Part shown: piece after piece, positions 16,931-25,797 of the stretch | How the letters are laid out: each line of letters opens with the position of its first letter | How positions within the stretch are numbered: position 1 is the first letter of the stretch | Origin: Sulfitobacter sediminilitoris | GTDB lineage: Bacteria; Pseudomonadota; Alphaproteobacteria; Rhodobacterales; Rhodobacteraceae | Direction of reading: 5' to 3' | Assembly (NCBI RefSeq): GCF_010667575.1 | Contig: NZ_JAABNT010000004.1 | Coordinates: 124,001 to 188,000 of the forward strand | Length of the DNA: 64,000 bases | The notes under the pieces: generated by a model | Databases searched by the model: none | Told to the model about the DNA's origin: nothing | The model's input: the letters and a program-made list of their open reading frames with translations, nothing else | Made by a program: the position numbers and the translations under genes

Positions 16931-17374
16931 ATGACCGTCAATACGATGTTCCAAGTGACGAAAGTAGATGAGATGACCAGCGATATGATGACAATTCGCG
17001 AAATGTGTGACGCCTTTGATGTCACCCCACGAACGCTTCGGTTTTACGAAGCAAAAGAGCTGCTGTTTCCCAAGCGGGAGGGCCAGAAGCGCCTGTTCAC
17101 CAAGCGTGATCGTGCGCGGCTCAAGCTGATCCTGCGCGGCAAGCGCTTCGGCTTTAGCCTTGAGGAAATTCGCCAGCTTCTGGACCTGTATCACATGGGT
17201 GACCAGCAGCAGACTCAGATTGCCCGCGCCTACGATATTGCGCGCGAACGTCTGGCCGATATGGAAACCCAGCGCGCAGAGCTGGATCAGGCCATCGACG
17301 ACCTGAAGGAACAACTGAAATGGGGGGAAAAGATGATCGCCTCCATGAAGCAAACCCGTAGCGCGGCGGAGTAA
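16931..17374 (+). CDS. MerR-family regulator of the fatty-acid oxidation operon (LiuR-like paralog 2)
   Basis: A 147-aa MerR-type regulator from ATG 16931. HTH 'IREMCDAFDVTPRTLRFYEA', wing 'GQKRLFTKRDRARLKLILRG', then 'FGFSLEEIRQLLDLYHMGDQ' and a C-terminal coiled coil ('LADMETQRAELDQAIDDL'). No metal-binding Cys. The start is unclear: ATGs at 16931, 16946, 16973 and 16986/16989 are in frame and none has a strong ribosome site; homology begins at 'MTIREMCD'. It heads the operon acyl-CoA dehydrogenase to fadB, 51 bp before the first enzyme, and has LiuR-like dyads in its own promoter. It probably responds to an acyl-CoA. Confidence 0.9.
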   Translation: MTVNTMFQVTKVDEMTSDMMTIREMCDAFDVTPRTLRFYEAKELLFPKREGQKRLFTKRDRARLKLILRGKRFGFSLEEIRQLLDLYHMGDQQQTQIARAYDIARERLADMETQRAELDQAIDDLKEQLKWGEKMIASMKQTRSAAE

Positions 17375-17425
17375 CCGCCGGCCGCTTTCCTGAAAACATG
17401 CGAACAGAACCTTAGGGAGAAACCT

Positions 17426-19207
17426 ATGCCATCTTACACCCCTCCGACCAAAGACATGCAGTTCGTCCTTCACGACGTGCTGAAGGTGAACGAAGCCAAG
17501 ATCCCCGGCTACGAAGATCTTGAGCCAGATTTCACGTCCGCCATCCTCGAAGAGGCCGGCAAGCTGACCGCCGAGGTCGTCGCGCCCCTGAACATGGTCG
17601 GCGACAAGGAAGGCTGCCGTCTCGAAAATGGCGTGGTCTACACGCCCAAAGGTTTCAAGGAAGCCTTTGACCAGGTCCGCGAAGGCGGCTGGACCGGCCT
17701 CGACATGCCAGAGCAATACGGCGGTCAGGGCATGCCCTACGTGATGGGCACCGCGGTGGGCGAGTATTTCTCCTCTGCCAATCAGGCGTTCACCATGTAT
17801 CAGGGGCTTACCCACGGTGCGGCCTCTGCGATCCTCGCCCACGGCACTGACCAGCAGAAAGATACCTACCTGCCCAAGATGGTGTCCTGCGAATGGACCG
17901 GCACCATGAATCTGACAGAGCCACATTGCGGCACCGATCTGGGTCTGATGCGCACCAAGGCGGTTCCGCAGGCGGATGGTTCCTACAAGATTACAGGCCA
18001 GAAGATCTTCATCTCGTCGGGCGAGCATGACATGGCCGACAACATCATCCATCTGGTGCTGGCCAAGATCGAAGGCGGCCCGGAAGGCATCAAGGGTGTA
18101 TCGCTGTTCATTGTGCCAAAGTTCGCTGTGAACGAGGATGGCTCTTTGGGCGAGCGTAATGGCGCCACCGTTGGTTCCATCGAGGAAAAGATGGGCATTC
18201 ACGGCAACTCCACCTGCGTGATGAACTACGACGACGCGACCGGCTACCTTTTGGGCGAAGAGCACAAGGGCATGCGGGCGATGTTCACCATGATGAACGA
18301 AGCGCGTCTGGGCGTGGGCATGCAGGGTCTCGCGCAGGCCGAAGTCGCGTATCAGAACGCGCTGGAATATGCCAAGGACCGCCTGCAGGGTCGTGCGGTA
18401 ACAGGAGCGGAAGCACCTGACAAACCTGCCGATCCGCTGATCGTACATCCCGATATCCGCCGCTCACTCATGGATCAGAAGTCCTTTGCCGAAGGCGCGC
18501 GTGCGTTCATCCTGTGGGGTGCTACTATGATCGACGCGGCCCACCGGTCCGAGGACAAGGACGCGGACGGTCTGGTCTCGCTGCTGACGCCTGTGATCAA
18601 GGGTTTCCTGACCGACGTCGGCTACGACATGACCGTGAAGGCACAGCAGGTCTACGGCGGACACGGCTACGTGGAAGAATGGGGTATGTCACAGTTCACC
18701 CGCGACGCCCGTATTGCAATGATCTACGAAGGGGCGAACGGCGTTCAGGCGCTTGACCTTGTAGGGCGCAAGCTGGCGCAGGACGGCGGCAAGCACGTGA
18801 TGGCGTTCTTTGATCTGGTCAAATCCTTTATCAAGGACAACTCAGGCAAGGATGCAGAGTTCGACAAGGCATTCATGGAGCCGCTCAAAGCAGCAAGCAA
18901 GGATCTGCAGGCCGCTGGTATGTTCTTCATGCAGAACGGCATGAAGAACCCCAACCACGCGCTGGCAGGTTCAAACGACTTCATGCACATGTTCGGTCAC
19001 GTCTGCCTTGGCCTGATGTGGGCTAAGATGGGCATTGCCGCCAAGGAAGCTTTGGCAAATGGTGCCAGTGACGTCGCGTTCTACGAGACAAAGCTGAACA
19101 CCGGTCGCTACTACATGGCACGTCAACTGCCTGCGACGGCGCTGCACCTGACCCGTATCCAATCTGGTGCGGACACGGTGATGGCACTGGATGCCGCGAA
19201 CTTCTAA
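17426..19207 (+). CDS. acyl-CoA dehydrogenase, long form (DmdC / FadE-like)
   Basis: A 593-aa FAD acyl-CoA dehydrogenase with extra N- and C-terminal domains, the architecture of 3-methylmercaptopropionyl-CoA dehydrogenase (DmdC) and of Pseudomonas FadE1/2. Motifs: N-terminal '[18 protein letters not shown]', FAD/substrate loop '[20 protein letters not shown]', '[12 protein letters not shown]', '[17 protein letters not shown]', '[15 protein letters not shown]', '[20 protein letters not shown]' and '[20 protein letters not shown]' (catalytic Glu in YEG). Because it sits with thiolase and FadB genes, fatty acyl-CoA is the likelier substrate; a methylthio-acyl substrate is possible given the DmdB-like ligase nearby. 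AGGGAG precedes ATG 17426. Confidence 0.94.
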   Translation: MPSYTPPTKDMQFVLHDVLKVNEAKIPGYEDLEPDFTSAILEEAGKLTAEVVAPLNMVGDKEGCRLENGVVYTPKGFKEAFDQVREGGWTGLDMPEQYGGQGMPYVMGTAVGEYFSSANQAFTMYQGLTHGAASAILAHGTDQQKDTYLPKMVSCEWTGTMNLTEPHCGTDLGLMRTKAVPQADGSYKITGQKIFISSGEHDMADNIIHLVLAKIEGGPEGIKGVSLFIVPKFAVNEDGSLGERNGATVGSIEEKMGIHGNSTCVMNYDDATGYLLGEEHKGMRAMFTMMNEARLGVGMQGLAQAEVAYQNALEYAKDRLQGRAVTGAEAPDKPADPLIVHPDIRRSLMDQKSFAEGARAFILWGATMIDAAHRSEDKDADGLVSLLTPVIKGFLTDVGYDMTVKAQQVYGGHGYVEEWGMSQFTRDARIAMIYEGANGVQALDLVGRKLAQDGGKHVMAFFDLVKSFIKDNSGKDAEFDKAFMEPLKAASKDLQAAGMFFMQNGMKNPNHALAGSNDFMHMFGHVCLGLMWAKMGIAAKEALANGASDVAFYETKLNTGRYYMARQLPATALHLTRIQSGADTVMALDAANF

Positions 19208-19255
19208 AATCTGCGGTGGGGAACGTCCCCACCCAACACAAACGCCGGAGGGACA

Positions 19256-19468
19256 ATGCCCAAACGCTTTCGACTGACCCGCCGTTTTCCTGTCGCCATG
19301 ACAGAAGACGGCTACCGCGCGCTGAAGAAATTCAGCGCCGACGCAGGTCTGGACGAGGGCGAGGCATTGTCCTTTCTTTTTGAGAACTTCAATTCCGTGA
19401 CCCACGAGGAGAACCTGATTGCGCGTTTGCGCCTGTTCAACTCGGAACTTGAAGACCGCAAGAAATGA
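19256..19468 (+). CDS. small conserved-looking protein in the beta-oxidation operon
   Basis: A 70-aa protein beginning '[20 protein letters not shown]', followed by '[20 protein letters not shown]' and ending '[17 protein letters not shown]'. A basic strand followed by two helices resembles a ribbon-helix-helix DNA-binding protein (inference only). GGAGGG lies eight bases before ATG 19256, its codon use is like the neighbours, and it lies between two acyl-CoA dehydrogenase genes with short gaps (48 and 19 bp), so it is very likely translated. No named family is recognised. It could be a regulator or a small partner of the dehydrogenases. Confidence 0.8.
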   Translation: MPKRFRLTRRFPVAMTEDGYRALKKFSADAGLDEGEALSFLFENFNSVTHEENLIARLRLFNSELEDRKK

Positions 19469-19487
19469 TCAAACGAGGGAGCACCAG

Positions 19488-20645
19488 ATGAAAGACCTGG
19501 CACCGATCGCATCCAGCTGGATGACCGAAGAACACCAGATGATCGCGGACATGGCCGCTAATTTCATCAACACGGAATGGGCCCCCAAGTTCGAGAAGTG
19601 GCGCAAGCAGTCCGAGATGGACCGCGACACCTGGAACCAGGCTGGCGAACTGGGTCTGCTTTGCGCGTCGATCCCCGAGGAATACGGCGGCGCGGGCGGC
19701 GATTTCGGACATGAGGCCGCCATTTACATCGAAGCCGCGCGGGCCAATCTGGCAAGCTGGGGCAACGGCATCCATTCCGGCATCGTGGCGCATTATGTGC
19801 TGGCCTATGGAACGGAAGAGCAGAAAAAACGCTGGCTGCCCAAGATGGTCTCGGGCGAGATGGTCGGCGCGCTGGCCATGACCGAACCTTCCACCGGATC
19901 AGATGTGCAGAACATCAAGACCAAGGCGATCAAGGACGGAAACGCCTACCGCCTGTCTGGTCAGAAAACATTCATCACCAATGGCCAACACGCCGATCTG
20001 ATCATCGTCGCGGCCAAAACAGACCCTAAGGAAGGCTCAAAAGGCGTGAGCCTTGTGGTCGTCGAGACTGAGGGCGCGGAAGGTTTCCAGCGCGGTCGAA
20101 ACCTTGAGAAAATCGGCAAGCACGCCTCTGACACCTCGGAGCTTTTCTTCGACAACGTCGAAATCCCGCCAGAAAATATCCTTGGCGGTGAAGAAGGCAA
20201 AGGCTTTTACCAGATGATGCAGCAGTTGCCGCAGGAACGCCTGATCATTGCCTGCGAAGCCGTGGGCGCGATGGAAGGTGCCGTTGAGCGGACGATCAAA
20301 TACTGCAAAGAGCGCGAGGCTTTTGGCGGCCCGCTCACGCAATTCCAAAACACCCGGTTCAAACTCGCCGAGTCCAAGACCAAGACGACCGTCGCGCGTG
20401 CCTTTCTAGATCAGTGCATTGCCGAGCATCTGCGCGGTGAGCTGACAGTGGACCGCGCGGCGATGGCGAAATACTGGCTGACCGATACGCAGGGCGAGGT
20501 GCTGGATGAGTGTCTGCAACTGCACGGCGGCTACGGTTTCATGCAGGAATACGCCATCGGCGAGATGTGGACCGATGCCCGTGTGCAGCGCATCTACGGC
20601 GGTACCAACGAGATCATGAAGGAACTGATTGCGCGCAACCTTTGA
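19488..20645 (+). CDS. acyl-CoA dehydrogenase (long-chain type)
   Basis: A 385-aa FAD acyl-CoA dehydrogenase. The start is ATG 19488, after GAGGGA; the frame is open upstream but overlaps the preceding gene. Motifs: '[17 protein letters not shown]', '[19 protein letters not shown]', '[19 protein letters not shown]', '[19 protein letters not shown]' (its Glu corresponds to the catalytic base of long-chain dehydrogenases) and '[20 protein letters not shown]'. The C-terminal '[19 protein letters not shown]' is as in long-chain enzymes, so the base is not in the C-terminal motif. It acts in the first oxidation of beta-oxidation, donating to ETF. Confidence 0.94.
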   Translation: MKDLAPIASSWMTEEHQMIADMAANFINTEWAPKFEKWRKQSEMDRDTWNQAGELGLLCASIPEEYGGAGGDFGHEAAIYIEAARANLASWGNGIHSGIVAHYVLAYGTEEQKKRWLPKMVSGEMVGALAMTEPSTGSDVQNIKTKAIKDGNAYRLSGQKTFITNGQHADLIIVAAKTDPKEGSKGVSLVVVETEGAEGFQRGRNLEKIGKHASDTSELFFDNVEIPPENILGGEEGKGFYQMMQQLPQERLIIACEAVGAMEGAVERTIKYCKEREAFGGPLTQFQNTRFKLAESKTKTTVARAFLDQCIAEHLRGELTVDRAAMAKYWLTDTQGEVLDECLQLHGGYGFMQEYAIGEMWTDARVQRIYGGTNEIMKELIARNL

Positions 20646-20672
20646 CGGTGCGCGCGGGGAGATGTCGCAATT

Positions 20673-20859
20673 GAATTGTATTGGCAAGATGAAGCCGGAC
20701 GGTGGAGTCCACCCCGCCACGCCGCACCAAAAAGAGGTCTGCGGCGCAGCAGGGCTTCACCTTTCACCCGGGTTATCTTTCCAGCATGCCGGGCCCTGTC
20801 AGCTTGCGCCATCAAAGTTAATGATATCTGAATCGCGCTTCATCTTTCCAATACAATTC
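20673..20859. repeat. 187-bp MITE-like element with 23-bp terminal inverted repeats
   Basis: The ends match as inverted repeats over 23 bp with one mismatch: GAATTGTATTGGCAAGATGA... (20673-20695) and its complement at 20837-20859 (A instead of C at one site). The inside is GC-rich with no credible ORF. No target-site duplication is evident. It lies in the 272-bp gap between the acyl-CoA dehydrogenase and GST genes, splitting an otherwise compact operon. A non-autonomous mobile element or a large RNA hairpin would both fit. Confidence 0.55.
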
Positions 20860-20869
20860 CACGGGGGTC

Positions 20870-20888
20870 CGGGGGTGTGAAACCCCCG
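20870..20888. repeat. short GC-rich hairpin before the GST gene
   Basis: Stem CGGGGGT (20870-20876) and ACCCCCG (20882-20888) with a 5-base loop, preceded by another GGGGG run. There is no T tract, so it is not a standard terminator. Palindromes of this GGGGG/CCCCC kind recur between genes in Rhodobacterales genomes (recollection, not checked). Confidence 0.45.
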
Positions 20889-20917
20889 AATAGGACAGTC
20901 CAGAAAGGAACCACCCA

Positions 20918-21556
20918 ATGACCATTAAATTGCACTGCTTCGGCGAATCCGGGCATTCATACAAGGCCGCGCTCGCGCTTGAGCTTTCCGGGCTGGATTG
21001 GGAGCCGGTCAAGATAGACTTTTTCGGCGGTCAGGGCCGAACGTCTGAATTCCGCAATGAGCTCAATGTTATGGGTGAAGCGCCGGTGATGATCGACGGT
21101 GATGTGCGGCTGACGCAGTCGGGTGTCATTCAGGACTATGTTTCGGAAAAATCCGGCAAGTTCGGCGGCAAGGATGCGGCTGAACGGCGCGAGATCCTGC
21201 GCTGGATCCTTTGGGACAATCACAAGCTTAGTTCGATGGCCGGAATGACCCGTTTCCTGATGAACTTTCTGCCAGAAGACAAACAGCCCAAGGAAGTCAT
21301 CGGCTTCAATCTTGGCCGCCTCAAGGCCGCCTACGAAGTGTTGAACAGCCACCTTCAGGGCCGCGACTGGATCGTCGGCGACAGCATCACCAATGCTGAC
21401 CTGACCTGCTGTGGCTATCTTTTTTATCCCGAACCCTTCGGGTTTAACCGTGCCGAATGGCACAACATCGACGCGTGGCTTTCACGCATCGCAGAACAAC
21501 CGGGCTGGAAAGCCCCCTATGACCTGATGCCCGGCAGCCCCGCTGACCGCGCCTGA
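20918..21556 (+). CDS. glutathione S-transferase family protein
   Basis: A 212-aa cytosolic GST. The N-terminal thioredoxin-like domain begins 'MTIKLHCFGESGHSYKAALA' with Ser in the catalytic position ('ESGHS') and 'VMGEAPVMIDGDVRLTQSG' holding the cis-Pro and the Gln/Ser glutathione contacts. The C-terminal helical domain has 'LQGRDWIVGDSITNADLTCC' (N-capping box). AAGGAA precedes the start. It sits inside the beta-oxidation operon; such GSTs may detoxify or isomerise reactive enoyl intermediates, but a specific reaction cannot be assigned. Confidence 0.9.
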   Translation: MTIKLHCFGESGHSYKAALALELSGLDWEPVKIDFFGGQGRTSEFRNELNVMGEAPVMIDGDVRLTQSGVIQDYVSEKSGKFGGKDAAERREILRWILWDNHKLSSMAGMTRFLMNFLPEDKQPKEVIGFNLGRLKAAYEVLNSHLQGRDWIVGDSITNADLTCCGYLFYPEPFGFNRAEWHNIDAWLSRIAEQPGWKAPYDLMPGSPADRA

Positions 21557-21582
21557 TACACAAGAAAAATCGGAGTATCCCA

Positions 21583-22794
21583 ATGACCGACGCCTATATC
21601 TACGACGCCCTGCGCACACCGCGCGGCAAGGGCCGCAAGGACGGTTCTTTGCACGAAGTCACTGCCCTGCGCCTGTCGGCCCAGACGCTGAACGCCGTGA
21701 AGGAACGCAACAACCTTCAAGGTCACGCCGTTGAGGATGTGATCTGGGGCAACGTCACGCAGGTGATGGAACAGGGCGGCTGTCTCGCGCGCTCCGCCGT
21801 GCTGGCTTCCGATCTGGATGAGAGCATTCCGGGCCTTGCCATCAACCGTTTCTGTGCCTCCGGTATGGAAGCTGTGAACCTTGCTGCGAACCAGGTGAAG
21901 GGCGGTGCCGGGATGGCCTATATCGCAGGGGGCGTTGAGATGATGGGCCGCGTTGCGATGGGCTCAGACGGGGCGGCCATTGCCGTGGACCCGACGCTGG
22001 CGATGGAGCAGTACTTCGTCCCGCAGGGTATCTCCGCTGACATCATCGCGACAGAGTACGGCTATTCCCGCGACGACGCGGATGCGCTGGCCGTCGAAAG
22101 CCAGAAGCGCGCCAAGGCCGCTTGGGATGATGGCCGCTTTGCGAAATCCGTCATCCAGATCAAGGACCAGAACGGTCTCACAATCCTTGATCACGACGAA
22201 TACATGCGCCCGCAGACCGACATGCAATCGCTCGGCTCTCTCAACCCTGCGTTCCAGCAGATGGGCGAGGTCATGCCGGGCTTCGACAAGGTGGCGATGC
22301 TGAAGTACCCGCACCTTGAGCGGATCAACCACATCCACCACGCGGGCAATTCCAGCGGCATCGTGGACGGGGCCGCTGCCGTGCTGATCGGCAACAAGGA
22401 ATTCGGGGAGAAATACGGGCTGAAGCCCCGCGCTCGGATCAAGGCCACCGCCAAGATCGGCACCGACCCTACAATCATGTTGACCGGACCTGTGCCCGTG
22501 ACAGAAAAGGTGCTGGCCGAGAACGGTATGAACATTAAGGACATCGACCTGTTCGAGGTGAACGAGGCCTTTGCCTCTGTCGTGATGCGCTTCATGGATG
22601 CTTTCAACGTTGAGCATGAAAAGGTCAACGTGAACGGCGGCTCGATCGCCATGGGCCACCCGCTGGGCGCGACCGGTGCGATGATCATCGGCACGCTGCT
22701 GGACGAGTTGGAGCGTGCGGACAAGGAAGTCGGTCTCGCCACGCTTTGCATCGCCTCCGGTATGGGCGCCGCGACCGTAATCGAGCGGGTATAA
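21583..22794 (+). CDS. fadA: acetyl-CoA C-acyltransferase (thiolase)
   Basis: Thiolytic cleavage of 3-ketoacyl-CoA, the last step of beta-oxidation. The 403 aa carry the nucleophile Cys91 in 'INRFCASGMEAVNLA', 'HHAGNSSGIVDGAAAVLIG', 'FEVNEAFASVVMRF', the catalytic His in 'NGGSIAMGHPLGATGA' and the second catalytic Cys in 'LATLCIASGMGAA'. The insert around 'QGISADIIATEYGYSRDDAD' is normal for the degradative (FadA/FadI) group, and the fadB gene downstream supports this over a biosynthetic acetyl-CoA acetyltransferase. CGGAG precedes the start and 26 bp separate it from the GST gene. Confidence 0.94.
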   Translation: MTDAYIYDALRTPRGKGRKDGSLHEVTALRLSAQTLNAVKERNNLQGHAVEDVIWGNVTQVMEQGGCLARSAVLASDLDESIPGLAINRFCASGMEAVNLAANQVKGGAGMAYIAGGVEMMGRVAMGSDGAAIAVDPTLAMEQYFVPQGISADIIATEYGYSRDDADALAVESQKRAKAAWDDGRFAKSVIQIKDQNGLTILDHDEYMRPQTDMQSLGSLNPAFQQMGEVMPGFDKVAMLKYPHLERINHIHHAGNSSGIVDGAAAVLIGNKEFGEKYGLKPRARIKATAKIGTDPTIMLTGPVPVTEKVLAENGMNIKDIDLFEVNEAFASVVMRFMDAFNVEHEKVNVNGGSIAMGHPLGATGAMIIGTLLDELERADKEVGLATLCIASGMGAATVIERV

Positions 22795-22798
22795 GACA

Positions 22799-23281
22799 GT
22801 GACTTCGGACGTTTCATCAAACGCGCAGGCCAAGGATTTCTATCAGGATCTCCTTGACCGACTTTCTAGCGCTTATGAAGCGGACGATTTCGACGCATAT
22901 GCGCAGATGATCCGGGTGCCACATGAGGCGTCGAGCTATGGACCGAAGGTTCAGGTCAACACCATGGGCGAACTGCGAGTGCTATTTGACAGTATTCGCT
23001 GGCATTTCGCCAAAACCGGCGTCACCGATTATGTGCGCACCTGTATTTCGGCAGAATTCCTGTCTGCGACTGAAATCGTAGGAACGCATGAGACGCGGAT
23101 GCTGGCTGGCACGCAGGTTGTTGAAACACCCTATCCCGTCAAATCCTATTTGCAGCTGATCGACGGCAATTGGTGGGTCTGCAAATCCGACAACGCGGTG
23201 CAACCGGATAATGGTTTTGGCCGCGTTCTTTCACAAAACGCACGGGGGACGGACGGTAGATCCGACCCCGATCCAAATTGA
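22799..23281 (+). CDS. NTF2/SnoaL-like protein of unknown function
   Basis: A 160-aa protein from GTG 22799, four bases after the thiolase stop, so translation is probably coupled. 'AKDFYQDLLDRLSSAYEADD' followed by 'FDAYAQMIRVPHEASSYGPK', then 'VGTHETRMLAGTQVVETPYP' and 'SYLQLIDGNWWVCKSDNAVQ', fits the helix-helix-sheet order of NTF2-like (SnoaL) folds. The last ~25 residues are hydrophilic and probably disordered. No catalytic motif is certain. Its place between fadA and fadB suggests a role in fatty acid oxidation, but none can be assigned. Confidence 0.8.
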   Translation: MTSDVSSNAQAKDFYQDLLDRLSSAYEADDFDAYAQMIRVPHEASSYGPKVQVNTMGELRVLFDSIRWHFAKTGVTDYVRTCISAEFLSATEIVGTHETRMLAGTQVVETPYPVKSYLQLIDGNWWVCKSDNAVQPDNGFGRVLSQNARGTDGRSDPDPN

Positions 23282-23324
23282 AACCGGCGACAGCCGGGCA
23301 ACTGAGACACAGGAGACCTCTCCA

Positions 23325-25529
23325 ATGACCGATTTCACCATGAAGACCGACGCAGACGGCGTTGCCCTAATCACCTGGGACGTGGCCGACAAGTCAATGA
23401 ACGTGATGTCCATTGACGGGCTGAGCGAGCTTGACGCCCTGATCGATGAGGCACTGGCAGACGAGGCGATCAAAGGCATCGTCATCACTTCCGGCAAGGA
23501 AGGGTCATTTGCCGGTGGCATGGACCTGAACCTGCTTGCCAAGCTCAAGGCGGACGCAGGCGACGATCCTGCCAAGGGTCTTTTCGAAGGCACGATGCGG
23601 ATGCATCACTTGCTGCGCAAGATCGAGCGGGCGGGTATGGACCCCAAGACAAACAAGGGCGGCAAGCCGATTGCCGCAGCCCTGCCAGGCACCGCTGCGG
23701 GTATCGGTCTGGAACTGCCGCTGGCCACGCACCGGATCTTTTGCGCCGACAATGCCAAGGCGCGTATCGGCCTGCCTGAAATTCTTGTTGGCATTTTCCC
23801 TGGTGCCGGCGGCACCACGCGCCTGTCGTTCAAACTGGGCGCGATGGCCGCGTCGGGCTTCTTGCTGGAAGGCAAGATGGTCGCCCCGGCCGCTGCCGCC
23901 AAAGCCGGTCTCATCGACGAGGTCGTCGCAGACCCGGTCGCCGCCGCCAAGGAATGGGTGCTGAACGCCAAGGACACCGATCTGGTCAAGCCATGGGATG
24001 CCAAAGGCTACAAGATGCCCGGCGGTGCGCCGTATCATCCTGCAGGCTTCATGACTTTTGTGGGTGCCAACGCCATGGTGAACGGCAAAACCAAGGGCGC
24101 CTTTCCAGCGGCCAAGGCACTGCTGTCGGCGGTCTACGAAGGCGCGCTGGTGCCTTTCGATACCGCGCTCAAGATCGAGGCACGCTGGTTCACGTCAATC
24201 CTGATGAACCCAAGCTCTTCTGCGATGATCCGGTCCTTGTTCCTGAACAAGGAAGCACTGGAAAAGGGTGCTGTGCGTCCTGAAGGTATCCCTGATCAAC
24301 GCGTCAAGAAACTGGGCGTGCTGGGTGCCGGTATGATGGGTGCGGGCATCGCACTGGTCTCTGCTCAGGCTGGCATCGAAGTGGTGCTGGTTGACCGCGA
24401 TCAGGCCGCCGCTGACAAGGGCAAGGCCTATTCAGAAGCCTACATGGACAAGGGCATCGCACGTAAGAAAGCAACGCCGGAGAAGAAAGAGGCGCTGCTG
24501 AACCTGATCACCGCGACACCTGATCTGAATGCGCTGAAAGACTGTGACCTGATCATTGAGGCGGTGTTCGAGGACACAGAAGTCAAAGCTGAAATGACCA
24601 AGAAGGTTGAGGCGATCATTTCCGAAGACTGCATCTTTGCCTCAAACACATCTACCCTGCCGATCACAGATCTGGCCAAGGCGTCCTCACGTCAGGACCA
24701 ATTCATCGGCATCCACTTCTTCTCACCTGTAGAACGGATGCTGCTGGTTGAGATCATCAAGGGCAAGCAAACCGGCGACCGCGCAGTGGCCAAGGCGCTC
24801 GACTATGTCCGCCAGATCCGCAAGACACCGATCGTCGTGAACGATGCGCGGTTCTTCTATGCCAACCGTTGCATCATCCCATACGGTGGCGAGGCGACGC
24901 GCATGGTGACCGAGGGTGTGGCCCCAGTGTTGATCGACAATGCGGCACAGATGCTGGGCTTCCCCGTGGGGCCAATCCAGTTGGGCGATGAGACCTCGAT
25001 CGATCTGGCGACCAAGATCATGCGCGCCTCAAAGGCGGCGATGGGCAACGAATATCCTGCCTCTGAAGCTGACGATCTGATCGTCTGGATGGAAGACATC
25101 GGGCGTCTGGGCCGCAAGGCCAAGGCTGGCTACTTTGAGTATGACGAAAAGGGCAAGCGCCTGGGGTATTGGAAAGGTATTCACGACAAATATCCGCTGG
25201 CCGAAAATCAGCCCGAGCTGCAGGAAGTGCAGGACCGTCTGATGTTCGTGCAAGCGCTTGAGGCCGTACGCGCACTGGAAGAAGGCGTTCTGATGGACAT
25301 CCGCGAAGGTGACGTTGGCGCGATCCTTGGCTGGGGTTTTGCACCATGGACCGGCGGGCCGCTATCATGGCTCGACATCATCGGCACACCCTACGCGGTG
25401 GAGCGCTGCGAAGAGCTGGCCGAGAAATTTGGCCCCCGCTTTGAGCCGCCCGCGCTGCTACGCGAGATGGCTGCCAAGAATCAGACGTTCTACGGGCGTT
25501 TCGGCGGCGAGGCACAGGCAGCAGCCTGA
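23325..25529 (+). CDS. fadB: 3-hydroxyacyl-CoA dehydrogenase / enoyl-CoA hydratase, bifunctional (FadB/FadJ type)
   Basis: Hydrates enoyl-CoA and oxidises 3-hydroxyacyl-CoA with NAD. The 734-aa protein starts at ATG 23325 after AGGAGA. N-terminal crotonase domain (about 1-300): 'SGKEGSFAGGMDLNLL', 'ALPGTAAGIGLELPLATHRI' and 'GLPEILVGIFPGAGGTTRLS' with catalytic Glu. Rossmann domain from about 325: 'LGVLGAGMMGAGIALVSAQA', 'ASNTSTLPITDLA' and 'GIHFFSPVERMLLVEIIKG' with catalytic His-Glu. C-terminal domains: 'NDARFFYANRCIIPYGGEAT' and 'GWGFAPWTGGPLSWLD'. It ends the operon; a strong terminator follows. Confidence 0.95.
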   Translation: MTDFTMKTDADGVALITWDVADKSMNVMSIDGLSELDALIDEALADEAIKGIVITSGKEGSFAGGMDLNLLAKLKADAGDDPAKGLFEGTMRMHHLLRKIERAGMDPKTNKGGKPIAAALPGTAAGIGLELPLATHRIFCADNAKARIGLPEILVGIFPGAGGTTRLSFKLGAMAASGFLLEGKMVAPAAAAKAGLIDEVVADPVAAAKEWVLNAKDTDLVKPWDAKGYKMPGGAPYHPAGFMTFVGANAMVNGKTKGAFPAAKALLSAVYEGALVPFDTALKIEARWFTSILMNPSSSAMIRSLFLNKEALEKGAVRPEGIPDQRVKKLGVLGAGMMGAGIALVSAQAGIEVVLVDRDQAAADKGKAYSEAYMDKGIARKKATPEKKEALLNLITATPDLNALKDCDLIIEAVFEDTEVKAEMTKKVEAIISEDCIFASNTSTLPITDLAKASSRQDQFIGIHFFSPVERMLLVEIIKGKQTGDRAVAKALDYVRQIRKTPIVVNDARFFYANRCIIPYGGEATRMVTEGVAPVLIDNAAQMLGFPVGPIQLGDETSIDLATKIMRASKAAMGNEYPASEADDLIVWMEDIGRLGRKAKAGYFEYDEKGKRLGYWKGIHDKYPLAENQPELQEVQDRLMFVQALEAVRALEEGVLMDIREGDVGAILGWGFAPWTGGPLSWLDIIGTPYAVERCEELAEKFGPRFEPPALLREMAAKNQTFYGRFGGEAQAAA

Positions 25530-25552
25530 TAGCAATGAGAATGCACTGATCA

Positions 25553-25574
25553 GGGGCGCTTCGGCGCCCCTTTT
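25553..25574 (+). terminator. Rho-independent terminator of the beta-oxidation operon
   Basis: A perfect GGGGCGC / GCGCCCC stem (25553-25559 with 25564-25570) with a TTCG tetraloop is followed by TTTT, 24 bp after the fadB stop. Confidence 0.9.
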
Positions 25575-25696
25575 CCTTCTGATCCAGCCTTGAGCACCCT
25601 GTGCCGATTCCGCATTTCCATTGACTTGGCCTGTTTCTATTCGCCCCTTGCCCCGCCAACGACCCTGCGGTGCACCCGGTCACGGCGTTATTGGAT

Positions 25697-25721
25697 GATT
25701 GTTACCAATTGGGAAACAATC
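25697..25721. promoter_or_regulatory. operator-like palindrome in a convergent intergenic gap
   Basis: GATTGTTACC (25697-25706) and GGGAAACAATC (25711-25721) are nearly complementary around AATT. No gene starts nearby: fadB ends upstream and the sulfotransferase gene ends downstream. It may serve as the minus-strand hairpin terminator or as a protein-binding site. Confidence 0.4.
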
Positions 25722-25797
25722 CTACGGCATCTGAAGCGGTTAGACCGGAAACAGAAACAATAGACCATCAAGACGCTAAAACCATTGAAAGAACCGG

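Noticed and set aside
16925-18448. 507-codon open frame on the minus strand opposite the large acyl-CoA dehydrogenase
   Set aside because: Its translation is rich in His/Arg/Leu with no motif, while the plus strand encodes a full family-typical dehydrogenase. GC-rich codon bias opens the opposite frame.
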